From Acidaminococcus hominis (GTDB lineage Bacteria; Bacillota; Negativicutes; Acidaminococcales; Acidaminococcaceae), in assembly GCF_900291475.1 (NCBI RefSeq), contig NZ_OLMM01000005.1:822400-886399 (forward strand): a stretch of 64,000 nucleotides of DNA. Direction: 5' to 3'. The translations under genes and the position numbers were made by a program. Below the pieces are notes generated by a model. That model was not told the origin of the DNA. It did not search any database and saw nothing but the letters and a program-made list of their open reading frames with translations. Shown here piece by piece: positions 38,179 to 47,609 of the stretch; position 1 is the first letter of the stretch; each line of letters starts with the position of its first letter.

Positions 38179-39972
38179 ATGAGTACAAAACGCAGCCATC
38201 ATTGTGGTGACTTGAGAAAAACAGATGCCGGCAAACAGGTAACGTTGTGCGGCTGGGTAAGCAAACGCCGTGACCACGGCGGCATTATCTTCATTGATTT
38301 GCGGGATCGGTACGGTCTGGTCCAGGTCATCATTGACCCGGCCCATGACGAAAAGGACTTCCATGCTGCTGAAGCCGTCCGCAGCGAATACGTGCTGCAG
38401 GTTACCGGCGTAGTACGGGAACGTTCCGCCGAAACCGTCAATGCCAACCTGCCCACCGGCGAAGTAGAAGTAGTGGTCAAAGATCTGGAAGTATTGAACC
38501 CTTCCAAGACTCCTCCTTTCTACATCCAGGATGGGGTGGACGTGGACGAAAACGTACGGCTGCGCTACCGCTATCTGGACCTGCGCAGACCGGAAATGCA
38601 GAAGAACCTGATCCTGCGCCACAAAGTGACCAAGGCTGTCCGGGATTTCCTGGATAACCGTGATTTCCTGGAAATCGAAACTCCTATGCTGACCAAGAGC
38701 ACGCCGGAAGGCGCCCGGGATTACCTGGTGCCCAGCCGTGTTAACCCTGGCAAATTCTACGCTCTGCCCCAGTCCCCTCAGCTGTTCAAACAGATTCTGA
38801 TGATTGCCGGCATGGAACGGTATTTCCAGATTGCCCGCTGCTTCCGGGATGAAGACCTGCGTGCTGACCGCCAGCCGGAATTTACCCAGCTGGATATGGA
38901 AATGTCCTTCATTGATGAAGACGACATTATGACCCTGACGGAAAACCTGATTGCCTATGTCTTCAAGGAAACCCTGAACGTAGACCTGAAGGTTCCCTTT
39001 GGCCGGATGACCTGGGACGATGCCATGGACAAGTACGGCAGCGATAAGCCGGACCTGCGTTTTGATATGCCTCTGGTAAACATGAACCCTGCCCTGGAAG
39101 GCACCAGCTTTAAGGTCTTCAAGGATATCCTGGAAAAGGGCGGCCTGGTAAAAGCCATCAACGTCAAAGGCTACAGCGCCATTCCCAGACGTGAACTGGA
39201 TGGTCTGGTAGACTTCGTAGGCATTTACGGTGCCAAGGGCCTGGCTTGGATTATCGTCAACGAAGATGGTTCCATCAAGTCTCCTATTGCCAAATTCTTC
39301 TCCGACGAAGAAATGAAGAAAATCCTGGAAGCCGGCAAAGCAGAAAACGGCGACGTGCTGCTGTTTGTGGCTGACCGGAAACCGCTGGTGGTTGCTGCTG
39401 CCCTGGGTGCCCTGCGTATCGAAATGGCCAAGAGACGCGGCCTGATTGATCCCAACAAGCTGGCCTTTACCTGGGTTGTGAAGTTCCCCATGTTCGAATA
39501 CAGCGAAGAAGAACATCGCTATGTGGCTATGCACCATCCGTTCACCGCTCCCTGCGATGAAGACCTGGATAAGTTGCTTACCGATCCTGCCCACGTGTAT
39601 GCCAAGGCCTACGATATGGTCCTGAACGGCGTGGAAATCGGCGGCGGTTCCATCCGTATCCACAGAGAAGATGTACAGAAGAAGGTCTTTGAAGCCATCG
39701 GCCTGACGGACGAACAAGCCCGTGAAAAATTTGGCTTCCTGATGACGGCCTTTGAATATGGTGCACCTCCCCATGGTGGTCTGGCCTTCGGTCTGGACCG
39801 GCTGGTGATGCTGATGGCCAAACGCCCGTCCATTCGTGACGTTATCGCCTTCCCCAAGACCCAGAGCGCTATGGACCTGATGTGTCAGGCACCTAACGTA
39901 GTTGAAGATAAGCAGATGCGTGAACTGCATATCCGCAGCACTGTGGTGAAAAAAGAAGAAGACAAGAAATAA
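38179..39972 (+). CDS. aspS: Aspartate--tRNA ligase
   Basis: This class II synthetase charges tRNA(Asp). The 597 residues give the bacterial-type architecture: N-terminal OB anticodon domain ([28 protein letters not shown]), motif 2 ([29 protein letters not shown]), the bacterial GAD insertion domain (about residues 290-420), and motif 3 ([14 protein letters not shown]). It may be discriminating or non-discriminating toward tRNA(Asn); this cannot be decided here. It is the last gene of the operon, ending at a terminator. Confidence 0.97.
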   Translation: MSTKRSHHCGDLRKTDAGKQVTLCGWVSKRRDHGGIIFIDLRDRYGLVQVIIDPAHDEKDFHAAEAVRSEYVLQVTGVVRERSAETVNANLPTGEVEVVVKDLEVLNPSKTPPFYIQDGVDVDENVRLRYRYLDLRRPEMQKNLILRHKVTKAVRDFLDNRDFLEIETPMLTKSTPEGARDYLVPSRVNPGKFYALPQSPQLFKQILMIAGMERYFQIARCFRDEDLRADRQPEFTQLDMEMSFIDEDDIMTLTENLIAYVFKETLNVDLKVPFGRMTWDDAMDKYGSDKPDLRFDMPLVNMNPALEGTSFKVFKDILEKGGLVKAINVKGYSAIPRRELDGLVDFVGIYGAKGLAWIIVNEDGSIKSPIAKFFSDEEMKKILEAGKAENGDVLLFVADRKPLVVAAALGALRIEMAKRRGLIDPNKLAFTWVVKFPMFEYSEEEHRYVAMHHPFTAPCDEDLDKLLTDPAHVYAKAYDMVLNGVEIGGGSIRIHREDVQKKVFEAIGLTDEQAREKFGFLMTAFEYGAPPHGGLAFGLDRLVMLMAKRPSIRDVIAFPKTQSAMDLMCQAPNVVEDKQMRELHIRSTVVKKEEDKK

Positions 39973-39978
39973 AATTTT

Positions 39979-40010
39979 GAGACTGTGTACGCTTGTGTAC
40001 AGTCTCATTT
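39979..40010 (+). terminator. Terminator after aspS
   Basis: GAGACTGT pairs with ACAGTCTC and is followed by ATTTTG. Confidence 0.75.
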
Positions 40011-40037
40011 TGCATTCTCTGGGAAATCACAGCCCTT

Positions 40038-40045
40038 ATAAAATT
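40038..40045. repeat. Left copy of the 8-bp target duplication ATAAAATT
   Basis: Identical to 41594-41601 on the other side of the insertion sequence. Confidence 0.9.
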
Positions 40046-41593
40046 GGCTCTTCACGTTTTATTGTGGGATGGCAGATTTCTGCCATCCTTCTTTTATGTC
40101 TAGCAACATCCCACTGTCGCAATCTCTAGACAGTGCCGTTTCGTATAGATGGTAATGCTGAATATCGAATCAGAGTGAAAAAATATTCATCATTTTTGTA
40201 TCCATACCCTATTCGTTTTGCAACCTTAATCTTGTTATTGAAGCCTTCAAGCTTTCCTGTGGTAATCGGATGGGCTGAGTGAGCAATCAAACCCTCTTTG
40301 CGTTTTCGCTTTAAGCGGGCAAACTTTTGCAGCTGCGGTATGTTGCTCTCCTCGGCTCCTTTAAACCATTTTTCCCATTCTACGGCAGCTAAATCGGGGT
40401 TTCTAAGCTCGAATAGATCACTTAGTTCCTCTTTCATTGTATGGCAAACTGTCAAATTTTCATGTTTTTTAAGGATTTCCTTGAGATTTTCTGCCTTTTT
40501 ATCGCTTAGTGTTTCTTCCTTGCAAAGCAGCGTCCAGCGAGCTTGTTTTACTTCCTTGTAAAGCCGATTCTCCTCTTTAATTGAATCCTCTGCTTTTGTT
40601 GCCTGCTCTTCAGCAATATTCTCTGTAATCCCAAGCTTTAGGTTATCTTCTTACTGTTTGTGCTGTCTTTCTTCATACAGCCTTACGGCTACCAGCTCAT
40701 CTCGTCCATACTGGGCTTGCATATGGTAGCGGTCGTATACTATTGCCGCATGAGGCAGATACTTTTCTACCAGGGTGTTGAACGATGCGTTCATGTCCAT
40801 TGCGACAGCTTCTACTTCAGACAAATACTCCAGGTCTGTCTCTTCAAAAAACTTTGTAAAGGCAGCTATAGAGCGTCCCGCACCAACCCAGAGGATGTCT
40901 CCCATATCAAGGTCCATAACACAGGTTGCGTAAGTATGGCCTTTGTGCATTGCAAACTCATCAACGGCAAGATGCTTAGGACGGTAGCCACTTTTGCGAA
41001 GTTCCTCGCTTCGCGTTTTGAGAGCCTCGTCCATAATTTCCTTATGGATTTTAGAAACTGTTCCCCAATGGATACCGGTCAAATCGCTGACTGCTTTAAT
41101 CGTCATTTGATGCATAAGCAAAATCTTGATCCATAAAGCGGCACGAGAAGTGACTCTGGTTCCAGGATACTTAAAGGTTATGTTTTCATTGAAGGTATGC
41201 CCGCATTTTTGGCACCGGTAGCGGTGGAATCTCACACGAAGAATCCGTGGCTTTCCGGGTATCCAGGACATGTCTTTAAGTGTAGTTACAGGGTTGTCAT
41301 GGACATGGACCTTACCGCCGCAGCAAGGGCATACAACGTCGGCTGTAGGCCGGGTACTATTTACATCTATGATCTCTTCAAAAAGAGAAGCAATACTCGT
41401 AGGAATATTAAAATTGTCCTGTATGTTTTTGCATAAATTTGCTATACTTGAGGTTGAGAGCACGTGGATCATTCCTTTCGTAGTTTTGTCGCTATTACTT
41501 AGAATGGAGCATCCCGTGCTCTTTTTCAATACCTTTTTTCAGTTTTTAAATTCTGTCTTAGATTTCGTATCCCCCAATTTTCCGTGATGAGCC
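40046..41593 (-). mobile_element. ISL3-family insertion sequence, complete, 1548 bp
   Basis: The left end begins GGCTCTTCACG (40046) and the right end, read on the minus strand, begins GGCTCATCACG (41593). The 19-base terminal repeats agree at 14 positions. Both sides are flanked by the identical 8-base sequence ATAAAATT (40038-40045 and 41594-41601), the target duplication size known for ISL3 elements. It sits between aspS and the alpha-CTD/sigma4 gene, in non-coding DNA, so no gene is visibly interrupted. Confidence 0.93.
40126..41472 (-). pseudogene. ISL3-family transposase, split by one in-frame stop codon
   Basis: The frame is continuous over 449 codons except for one TAA at 40651-40653 (codon 274). 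The first part has the ISL3 zinc finger (CPCCGG..RCQKCGHTF), helix-turn-helix, and the first two catalytic aspartates in LAVDEFAMHKG and IVYDRYHMQ. The third catalytic residue, Glu in TTGKLEGFNNKIK, lies beyond the stop, so the truncated product should be inactive. There is no frameshift. Upstream codons to 41529 are open, but the real start is probably the ATG at 41472 or a GTG nine bases on, after AAAGGA. Confidence 0.88.
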
Positions 41594-41601
41594 ATAAAAT
41601 T
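41594..41601. repeat. Right copy of the 8-bp target duplication ATAAAATT
   Basis: Identical to 40038-40045. The perfect match means the insertion is recent or has not been disturbed since. Confidence 0.9.
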
Positions 41602-41840
41602 TCTTTGGGAAAAGAATACTTTACGGAAATTTTACATACAGGAAAAACAAGTAGTACAAAATAAAGAAATTTTGCTATAATCCCGGCGAATATGGTACAC
41701 TATAGATTGAAAAAGTACAGGCAGAAGTACATAGGAATTCTTGTTCCGAGCACTTACCTGAAAACCTTTATAAGCAAGCTATAGCTTAGGGAGGGGAACC
41801 TTTCCCTTCCTAAAATCCTGGAAAAAAGCTGGTGAGACAG
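41602..41840 (+). promoter_or_regulatory. Gene-free leader upstream of the alpha-CTD/sigma4 fusion
   Basis: The stretch is AT-rich. A consensus TATAAT lies at 41676-41681 without a good -35. TTGCTA at 41673-41678 could itself be a -35 for TACACT about 18 bases downstream. A purine-rich GGGAGGGG followed by TTTCCCTTCC lies about 40 bases before the start. Nothing else is recognisable. Confidence 0.4.
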
Positions 41841-44525
41841 ATGGCAGACACTCCTCTTGCAGTATTGACATTTTCCGTCCGTGCCTCCCATGTGCTGAAA
41901 GGCATGGGGATTGGCACCGTGGAGCAATTATTGGCCACACCCTCTAAAAGGATTGCGGTTCAAAAGAATGCCGGCCGTAAAACCCTGGAAGAAATTGAAC
42001 GCATCCGGCAGGATATTCTGTCGGGTAAAATTGATTTGGCAGCCCTGGAACAAAAAGGCAGGGCTCCCGGGGCTGTTCCCAGGCAATTTTCCCAGGATCA
42101 GTTGTCCGAACTTTCCCGGCACTCCATTGGGGAGCTGGGGCTCTCGGCCCGGCCCTACCACGCCCTGATTCATCGGGAACTGGTGACCCTGGACCAGGTG
42201 GCGGTGCTGACTGTCGAAGAAATGGAAAAATGGACCGGCTTTGGTCATAAATCCCTGGTGGAGCTCCAGACCGTGCTGGGCCAGTGGCTTGCCAAGAACC
42301 TGGTACCCGCGGCTGCTGCCGAGGAGGAGCTGCCAGGGGAGGGGGAGATTTCTGAAGCCTGCCGGAGCTATTTTCAGAACCTGGCCCAGAACCTGAGACC
42401 CCTCCAGTGGGTGTCCTGGCACCAGTTAAAGGAGGCGGCGGACAAGGCCGGCCTAACCGAAGCTTTGGTGTATTATGGGGACCAGCTGCCCCGGCAGCTC
42501 CAAATGGATCTGCTGTCCATGCCCGTTTTGGCACCGGCGCTCAGAAAACTGTTTTTCCAGCTGGCACCGGAAGGGATTCTCAAAACGGAAGAACTGAAAA
42601 AAGAACTGGATCAGCTGGACCTGCCCATTGCCGGGGACGTGCTGTTTCAGGTATTTCTGCGCCGCCACGTGGGAGCCCTTTTGGGGAACGCCTGCTATTT
42701 TCCCCGGCCCAATCTCAGCCGGTACCTGCGGCGGCATGCCAAGGAGTGGGATGCCCGGGTGCTGTCCATGCTGCGGCTGCGGCTCCAGGGAGAAACCCTC
42801 CAGGCCATCGGCAACCGGTTTTCCGTAAGCCGGGAGCGGGTGCGGCAGATTACTTCCAAAATGGCTCGCAAATTCCCGCCCCTGTACGAAGACTACTATG
42901 AACGGCCCTTTACCTATTTCAAATTTACCAAGGAAGAATTCTGTCAGGCCTTTCCCCAGTGCGGCGGCCAGGGCTACGAGTTCCTGGCCCTTCGGTGGGA
43001 GCGGGGGACCCACAAGGTAAACCGGGAAAATATCGAGGCCTACCAGGATGTTTTCAGAGGCCAGCTGGTGCGCTGCCTGGTGGCCAAGGACAAGCAGAGC
43101 ATTACCCGGACGGCCCTGGCTTACCGGGTGCTGCTCAGCAACAGTGAAAATGCCCTGACCATGGAAGAACTGGCCCAGGCCTACAACCGGTACCTGAAGG
43201 ACAACGGCTACCCCAAGGAGCGGCTCCACCTGAACATCCATACCCTGACCAATACCCTGCGCAATTCTTCCCATGTGGTGTGGGACCAGAACAGCCGGGT
43301 GCGGTACTGCGAAGCGGACGGGGAGCGGCTGTGGGAGGAAATCGACTTCCAGCGGTACAAGGACAAGGTGATTTCCACAGAGCTCATCTACCGGGATTAT
43401 CCGGACCTGATGGAAGCCCTGGACCTGCGGGATGGCTACGAGCTGTTCTATGCCCTAAAGACGTCCCAGCCCCAAGCTGCCCCAGGCGGCCTTTCCGTGG
43501 TATTTCGCCGGGTGCCGGTGGTGGTCATTGGGGACGGCCGGGAGGACCAGCAGGCCCTGGACCTGCTAAAGGAACTTTCCCCGGTAAGCTACCACGACTT
43601 TTACCAGGCCTACGAGGAGCGCTATGGGGTCAAGAAGGAAACGGCCCAGGGGAACGGGGAACTGAACCGGCCTCTGCTGCCCTATTATGCCCACGGGGAA
43701 TATACCCTGGAAGTGCCCACCCTGGACCCCCGGGACCGGGAGCCCTTTCTCCATGCCCTGGGCCAGAAAAAGTTCTGGTTCTGGGATGATTTGAAGCGGG
43801 TGTTTGCCGCGGTCTGCATCCATTCGTCCCCGGATGCCTTAAACCGGGCAGCCTTTCAGCGGATTGGCTACGCTTTCCAGACCGGCTACGCCTACAAAAG
43901 CGAATACGGTACAGCCCTGCGGTTTTTCGACCAGGAAATCTTTAACGGCAAGGTGGTACAGCTCAGTCAGCTGGATCCCCGGCTTACTTCCCTGCCCACC
44001 TTCCAGTCCGCCCTGAACCATAAGCGGAACAAACTGGAATACATCGAAACCCGGCCCAAGGTCCTGGAACCGGCTGCCCAGGTGGAACGCAAGTACGGCA
44101 TTAGCCGCCAGGAAATCAAGGCCTTCCAGAAATGGGTAAACAGCCAGTGCCGGGAACCCTATTTCAATGGCTACAGCCTGTGGTCCCAAATCCGGGACTA
44201 CCCTTTGGTCCGGAAAATCCAGGGGAAAAAATGGCTGTACACGGCCCTGCTGCGGCAGCAGGCTGGGGTTTCCTCCCTGGTGGTTACCGGCGGCCTGGTG
44301 CTCAGCCGGGAAAACCAGACTCTCAATCTGAGAAAAATCTGCCTGTGGCTGGCGGACCGGTACGGCAAAAAGAGCCTGGAAGAAATGACCCGGTTGTTCA
44401 ACAAACAATTCGGCACCCAGGTGCCTTCATACAAACTGGCGGAAAAACTGCGGGGCAAAGGGGTCTGGGAACAGGTGATTACCGATTCCCTGGAATCCTA
44501 CCTGGATCAGCTGCTGCCGGAGTAA
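41841..44525 (+). CDS. Large protein with two RNA-polymerase alpha-CTD-like domains and a sigma-70 region-4-like HTH
   Basis: No function is known to me. Residues 5-60 match the alpha C-terminal domain (LTFSVRASHVLKGMGIGTVEQLL..NAGRKTLEEI), and residues 95-150 match it again (LGLSARPYHALI..GFGHKSLVEL). The DNA-contact residues equivalent to E. coli Arg265, Gly296 and Lys298 are kept in both copies (Arg14/Gly45/Lys47 and Arg104/Gly135/Lys137). Residues 305-345 match sigma region 4.2 (TLQAIGNRFSVSRERVRQI). About 550 further residues are unassigned; 430-490 look like a winged helix. A GTG nine bases upstream is an alternative start. The gene stands alone beside the insertion sequence. Cytoplasmic. 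Confidence 0.85.
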   Translation: MADTPLAVLTFSVRASHVLKGMGIGTVEQLLATPSKRIAVQKNAGRKTLEEIERIRQDILSGKIDLAALEQKGRAPGAVPRQFSQDQLSELSRHSIGELGLSARPYHALIHRELVTLDQVAVLTVEEMEKWTGFGHKSLVELQTVLGQWLAKNLVPAAAAEEELPGEGEISEACRSYFQNLAQNLRPLQWVSWHQLKEAADKAGLTEALVYYGDQLPRQLQMDLLSMPVLAPALRKLFFQLAPEGILKTEELKKELDQLDLPIAGDVLFQVFLRRHVGALLGNACYFPRPNLSRYLRRHAKEWDARVLSMLRLRLQGETLQAIGNRFSVSRERVRQITSKMARKFPPLYEDYYERPFTYFKFTKEEFCQAFPQCGGQGYEFLALRWERGTHKVNRENIEAYQDVFRGQLVRCLVAKDKQSITRTALAYRVLLSNSENALTMEELAQAYNRYLKDNGYPKERLHLNIHTLTNTLRNSSHVVWDQNSRVRYCEADGERLWEEIDFQRYKDKVISTELIYRDYPDLMEALDLRDGYELFYALKTSQPQAAPGGLSVVFRRVPVVVIGDGREDQQALDLLKELSPVSYHDFYQAYEERYGVKKETAQGNGELNRPLLPYYAHGEYTLEVPTLDPRDREPFLHALGQKKFWFWDDLKRVFAAVCIHSSPDALNRAAFQRIGYAFQTGYAYKSEYGTALRFFDQEIFNGKVVQLSQLDPRLTSLPTFQSALNHKRNKLEYIETRPKVLEPAAQVERKYGISRQEIKAFQKWVNSQCREPYFNGYSLWSQIRDYPLVRKIQGKKWLYTALLRQQAGVSSLVVTGGLVLSRENQTLNLRKICLWLADRYGKKSLEEMTRLFNKQFGTQVPSYKLAEKLRGKGVWEQVITDSLESYLDQLLPE

Positions 44526-44568
44526 ATTGTATAATTACGTAAAAATATACCGATATAGTGAATTAATA

Positions 44569-44597
44569 TTCACAATAAGCGGGTTTTATGGTATAAT
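44569..44597 (+). promoter_or_regulatory. Promoter of the DUF4127 gene
   Basis: TTCACA (44569-44574) and a perfect TATAAT (44592-44597) are 17 bases apart, 29 bases before the start codon. Confidence 0.75.
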
Positions 44598-44626
44598 GCG
44601 TGCATGCGCAGAAAGGTGGTTTTGTT

Positions 44627-46222
44627 GTGCATTGGAAGAAAATTCTCGGAATCTGTACGGCCGGCCTGCTGTCCCTGCCCGGGGCAGTGAGCGCTGGGGA
44701 AAAGCTGGTGTTTGTCCCCTTGGACAACCGGCCCGTTTCCCTGGCCTATACAGCGGACAGTTTCCGCAAAGCAGGGTATCAGGTGGTAACGCCTCCTGCA
44801 GAGCTTTTGGCCTCGGACCGGCAGCAGGGGAAACCGGAACAGCTGGAAAAATGGCTGGAGCAGGAAATTCCCGGGTCCATAGGGACCGTGGTTTCGGCAG
44901 ATACCCTGATTTATGGGGGCCTTACCGGGTCCAGGACCCATGAGCTGCCGGCGGGGGTTCTGGCCAAACGGACCCAAAGCCTTTTGAACCTGAAAAAGAA
45001 ATTTCCCTTGGTTCCGGTCTATGCTTTTGCAACCATTATGCGGTCTCCCCGCTACAGTGCAGCGCCGGCCGAACCGGCCTACTACGCCCAGTATGGGCCC
45101 CAGATTTTTCGCTGGGGGGAACTCCGGGACCGGCAGGAATTGCAGCTGCTGAACAAAAAGGAAACCCAGGAGCTGGAACAGTTGGAAAAGAGCCTGCCCC
45201 AGGAGGTTCAGACGGACGTTCTTTCCCGCAGAAGCAAGAACCTGCGGGTGCTGGAGCAGCTGGCCCAGGGGATTCCGGAAGGCCGGCTGGATTACCTGGT
45301 CATTGGCCGGGACGATTCGGCGCCTTTTTCGGAAGCCCACCGGGACGCCAGGGCCTTTTTCCTGACCACGGGAGATGTACCTTCCTATAAGCTGCGCTCC
45401 TTCTCCGGAACCGATGAACTTGGGATGCTGATGCTGAACCGGGCAGTGAACCGGAGCAAGGGGGTTACCCCCCTGGTGTACGCCTACTATACCGGCGGCA
45501 CCGGCGGCAGGACCGTGCCCAGCTACGAGGACGGCACCATCCGCCAGAGCTATCGCCAGCACGTGCTGGCTGCCGGCGGGTACCCGGCCCTGCTGGATAA
45601 GAATGCGGACCTGGTGCTGGGGATTTACACCCCGGTCAACGGCATTACCGCCGGGGCCGATACGGACGCCAACACCAGTCGTTTGGATGACCGGCAGGAA
45701 AGTTTTTTGGCGAAAACCAGACGGTACGTGGACGCAGGCCGGAACGTGGGCCTGGCGGACATTAACGTCAGCAACGGGGGCAGCAATGGCCTGGTAAAGC
45801 ATCTGCTTACCGCCCGCCAGGGCAAAACACCCCTGGGCTGGGAGCTGGGCTCCTACGCCGGCTGGAATACGGCCGGCAACTCCCTGGGCTATGCCCTGGG
45901 GCAGGGGCTGCTCCGCAAGCGCCTGTCCGACCAGAACCGGAAGGACCTGCTCACGGTCCGCTACCTGGACGACTGGCTGTACCAAAGCAAGGTGCGCCAG
46001 GAAGTGCGCCAGCAGCTGATCTACCCCAAAGGGTACCCGGATGGGGCCCTGACGGACCAGGAAACCCTGGAAGCACAGCAGTTTATTGCCAAAGCCATGC
46101 CAGAAGCTGGGAAAAAGTACTTTGTGCCCCAGGTCTGGCAGGCATATACCTTTACTTTGCCCTGGCACAGGACCTTTGAAGTCTATGTCAAGCCAGCGAC
46201 AAAACCGGAAGCACGTAAGTAA
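44627..46222 (+). CDS. DUF4127 family exported protein
   Basis: The product of 531 residues has a signal peptide (HWKKILGICTAGLLSLPGAVSAG) and then the DUF4127 hallmark KLVFVPLDNRPVSLAYTADSFRKAG. Other conserved stretches are SADTLIYGGLTGSR, YLVIGRDDSAPFS, DELGMLMLNRAVNR and GWNTAGNSLGYALGQG. The family is uncharacterised; the fold may be enzyme-like, given the many conserved Asp, Arg and Gly residues. The GTG at 44627 is chosen, with AAAGGTGG seven bases upstream. It is 14 bases from the AbgA-like gene, so both probably form one operon. Confidence 0.85.
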   Translation: MHWKKILGICTAGLLSLPGAVSAGEKLVFVPLDNRPVSLAYTADSFRKAGYQVVTPPAELLASDRQQGKPEQLEKWLEQEIPGSIGTVVSADTLIYGGLTGSRTHELPAGVLAKRTQSLLNLKKKFPLVPVYAFATIMRSPRYSAAPAEPAYYAQYGPQIFRWGELRDRQELQLLNKKETQELEQLEKSLPQEVQTDVLSRRSKNLRVLEQLAQGIPEGRLDYLVIGRDDSAPFSEAHRDARAFFLTTGDVPSYKLRSFSGTDELGMLMLNRAVNRSKGVTPLVYAYYTGGTGGRTVPSYEDGTIRQSYRQHVLAAGGYPALLDKNADLVLGIYTPVNGITAGADTDANTSRLDDRQESFLAKTRRYVDAGRNVGLADINVSNGGSNGLVKHLLTARQGKTPLGWELGSYAGWNTAGNSLGYALGQGLLRKRLSDQNRKDLLTVRYLDDWLYQSKVRQEVRQQLIYPKGYPDGALTDQETLEAQQFIAKAMPEAGKKYFVPQVWQAYTFTLPWHRTFEVYVKPATKPEARK

Positions 46223-46236
46223 AAGGAGGGAAAATC

Positions 46237-47541
46237 ATGACATTATTGGAAGAAGCTATGGGACTGCGGGAGGAAATGGTAAAAAGACGACGGGACCTGC
46301 ACGCCCACCCGGAAACAGCCTGGACGGAATTTCGCACCACCAGCATCATTGCCACGGAACTGAAGAAACTGGGGTATGAAGTGCTTATGGGAGCAGATAT
46401 TATGAAAGCTTCCGAGAGAATGCTGGTACCTTCTGAAGCGGAGCTGGAAAAATGCGCCAAACGGGCCATTGCCGAAGGGGCGGACCCGGAGCTGGTGGCC
46501 AAAATGCAAGGCGGCATGACCGGCTGCGTGGGGGTCATGCATTTTGCCAAACCGGGTAATACCGTTGCCCTGCGCTTTGATATCGACTCGCTCTTTGTGG
46601 CAGAGGACCCGGACAAAAAGCACCGGCCCACTGCAGAGTGCTTTGCTTCCCAGCACCCCGGCCTGATGCACGCCTGCGGCCATGACGGTCACGCCACCAT
46701 CGGCCTTGCGGTAGCCAAACTGGTGGCAGCCCACAAGGACGAAATGGCCGGCACCTTGAAAATCTGCTTCCAGCCCGGTGAAGAAGGGGTGGTAGGAGCC
46801 AAGGGCATGGTGGCCAGCGGTATCGTGGATGATGTGGACTACTTCCTCAGCGGCCATATCGGCCTGGGAGCTGAAAAGAACAACGCCCTGGTCTGCATGA
46901 CTACGGGCTTTTTGGCCACGGATAAAATGGACGCGGTCTTTACCGGGGTTCCCGCCCATGCCGGCGCCGACCCGGAAAAAGGCCGCAATGCCTTGCTGGC
47001 AGCGGCCCAGGCGGCCATTTCCCTCCATACCATTGCCCGGCACAGCGAAGGGGTCTCCCGCATCAATGTGGGGGTCCTGGAAGCCGGTACCGGCCGGAAC
47101 GTAATCCCGGCCAATGCCCGAATCAAATTTGAAACCCGGGGCTCCACGGCCAAAATCAACGATTATATGGCCAGCGAAGCCAAGCGCATGGTGAAGGCCG
47201 CTGCAGACCTGTACGGGGTCCAGGTGGAAATTCTCCCCATGGGCAGCGCCACTGCCTCCGGCTCCGACGCCGATATGGGCCAGGAAATCTATGACCTCAT
47301 CAAACCTCTGAACGTTTACAAGGAACTCAAATTGGAAGACCAGGTAGGCGGCAGTGAAGATTGCTGCTACTTCATGAGCCGGGTACAAAGCCACGGCGGA
47401 AAAGCTGTCTACATGCTCTACGGAACGGAACTGGAAGCCGGACACCACCAAAGTGATTTTGACTTCAACGAAGATGTTTTGCCCCGCACAGCCTTTACCA
47501 TTACCTATCTGGTCAAACACTTTGGCAATAAGGCGAAGTGA
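46237..47541 (+). CDS. M20 family amidohydrolase, AbgA-like
   Basis: This dizinc peptidase-family enzyme is similar along its whole length to AbgA, a subunit of p-aminobenzoyl-glutamate hydrolase. The AbgA-style start is KRRRDLHAHPETAWTEFRT, with SERMLVPSEAEL, the metal site MHACGHDGHATIGLA, QPGEEGVVGAKGM, SEGVSRINVGVLEAGTGRN and GSEDCCYFMSRV. The 434 residues fit AbgA (436). No abgB partner is adjacent, so it may be a homo-oligomer or act on another N-acyl or glutamyl amide. AAAGGAGGG lies ahead of the ATG. Confidence 0.85.
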   Translation: MTLLEEAMGLREEMVKRRRDLHAHPETAWTEFRTTSIIATELKKLGYEVLMGADIMKASERMLVPSEAELEKCAKRAIAEGADPELVAKMQGGMTGCVGVMHFAKPGNTVALRFDIDSLFVAEDPDKKHRPTAECFASQHPGLMHACGHDGHATIGLAVAKLVAAHKDEMAGTLKICFQPGEEGVVGAKGMVASGIVDDVDYFLSGHIGLGAEKNNALVCMTTGFLATDKMDAVFTGVPAHAGADPEKGRNALLAAAQAAISLHTIARHSEGVSRINVGVLEAGTGRNVIPANARIKFETRGSTAKINDYMASEAKRMVKAAADLYGVQVEILPMGSATASGSDADMGQEIYDLIKPLNVYKELKLEDQVGGSEDCCYFMSRVQSHGGKAVYMLYGTELEAGHHQSDFDFNEDVLPRTAFTITYLVKHFGNKAK

Positions 47542-47549
47542 GCCGCGGT

Positions 47550-47578
47550 TTGACTTTTTAGGCCTCCCGTGGTAAACT
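47550..47578 (+). promoter_or_regulatory. Promoter of the pyr operon
   Basis: TTGACT (47550-47555) and TAAACT (47573-47578) are 17 bases apart and lie about 30 bases before the leader hairpins. Confidence 0.7.
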
Positions 47579-47609
47579 TGTAGCAACTTCAAATGATTAC
47601 CTTTAAATC

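Noticed and set aside
38035-40008. An open frame of 657 codons on the minus strand opposite aspS
   Set aside because: The same effect opposite a highly biased synthetase gene; no ribosome site, no recognisable protein.
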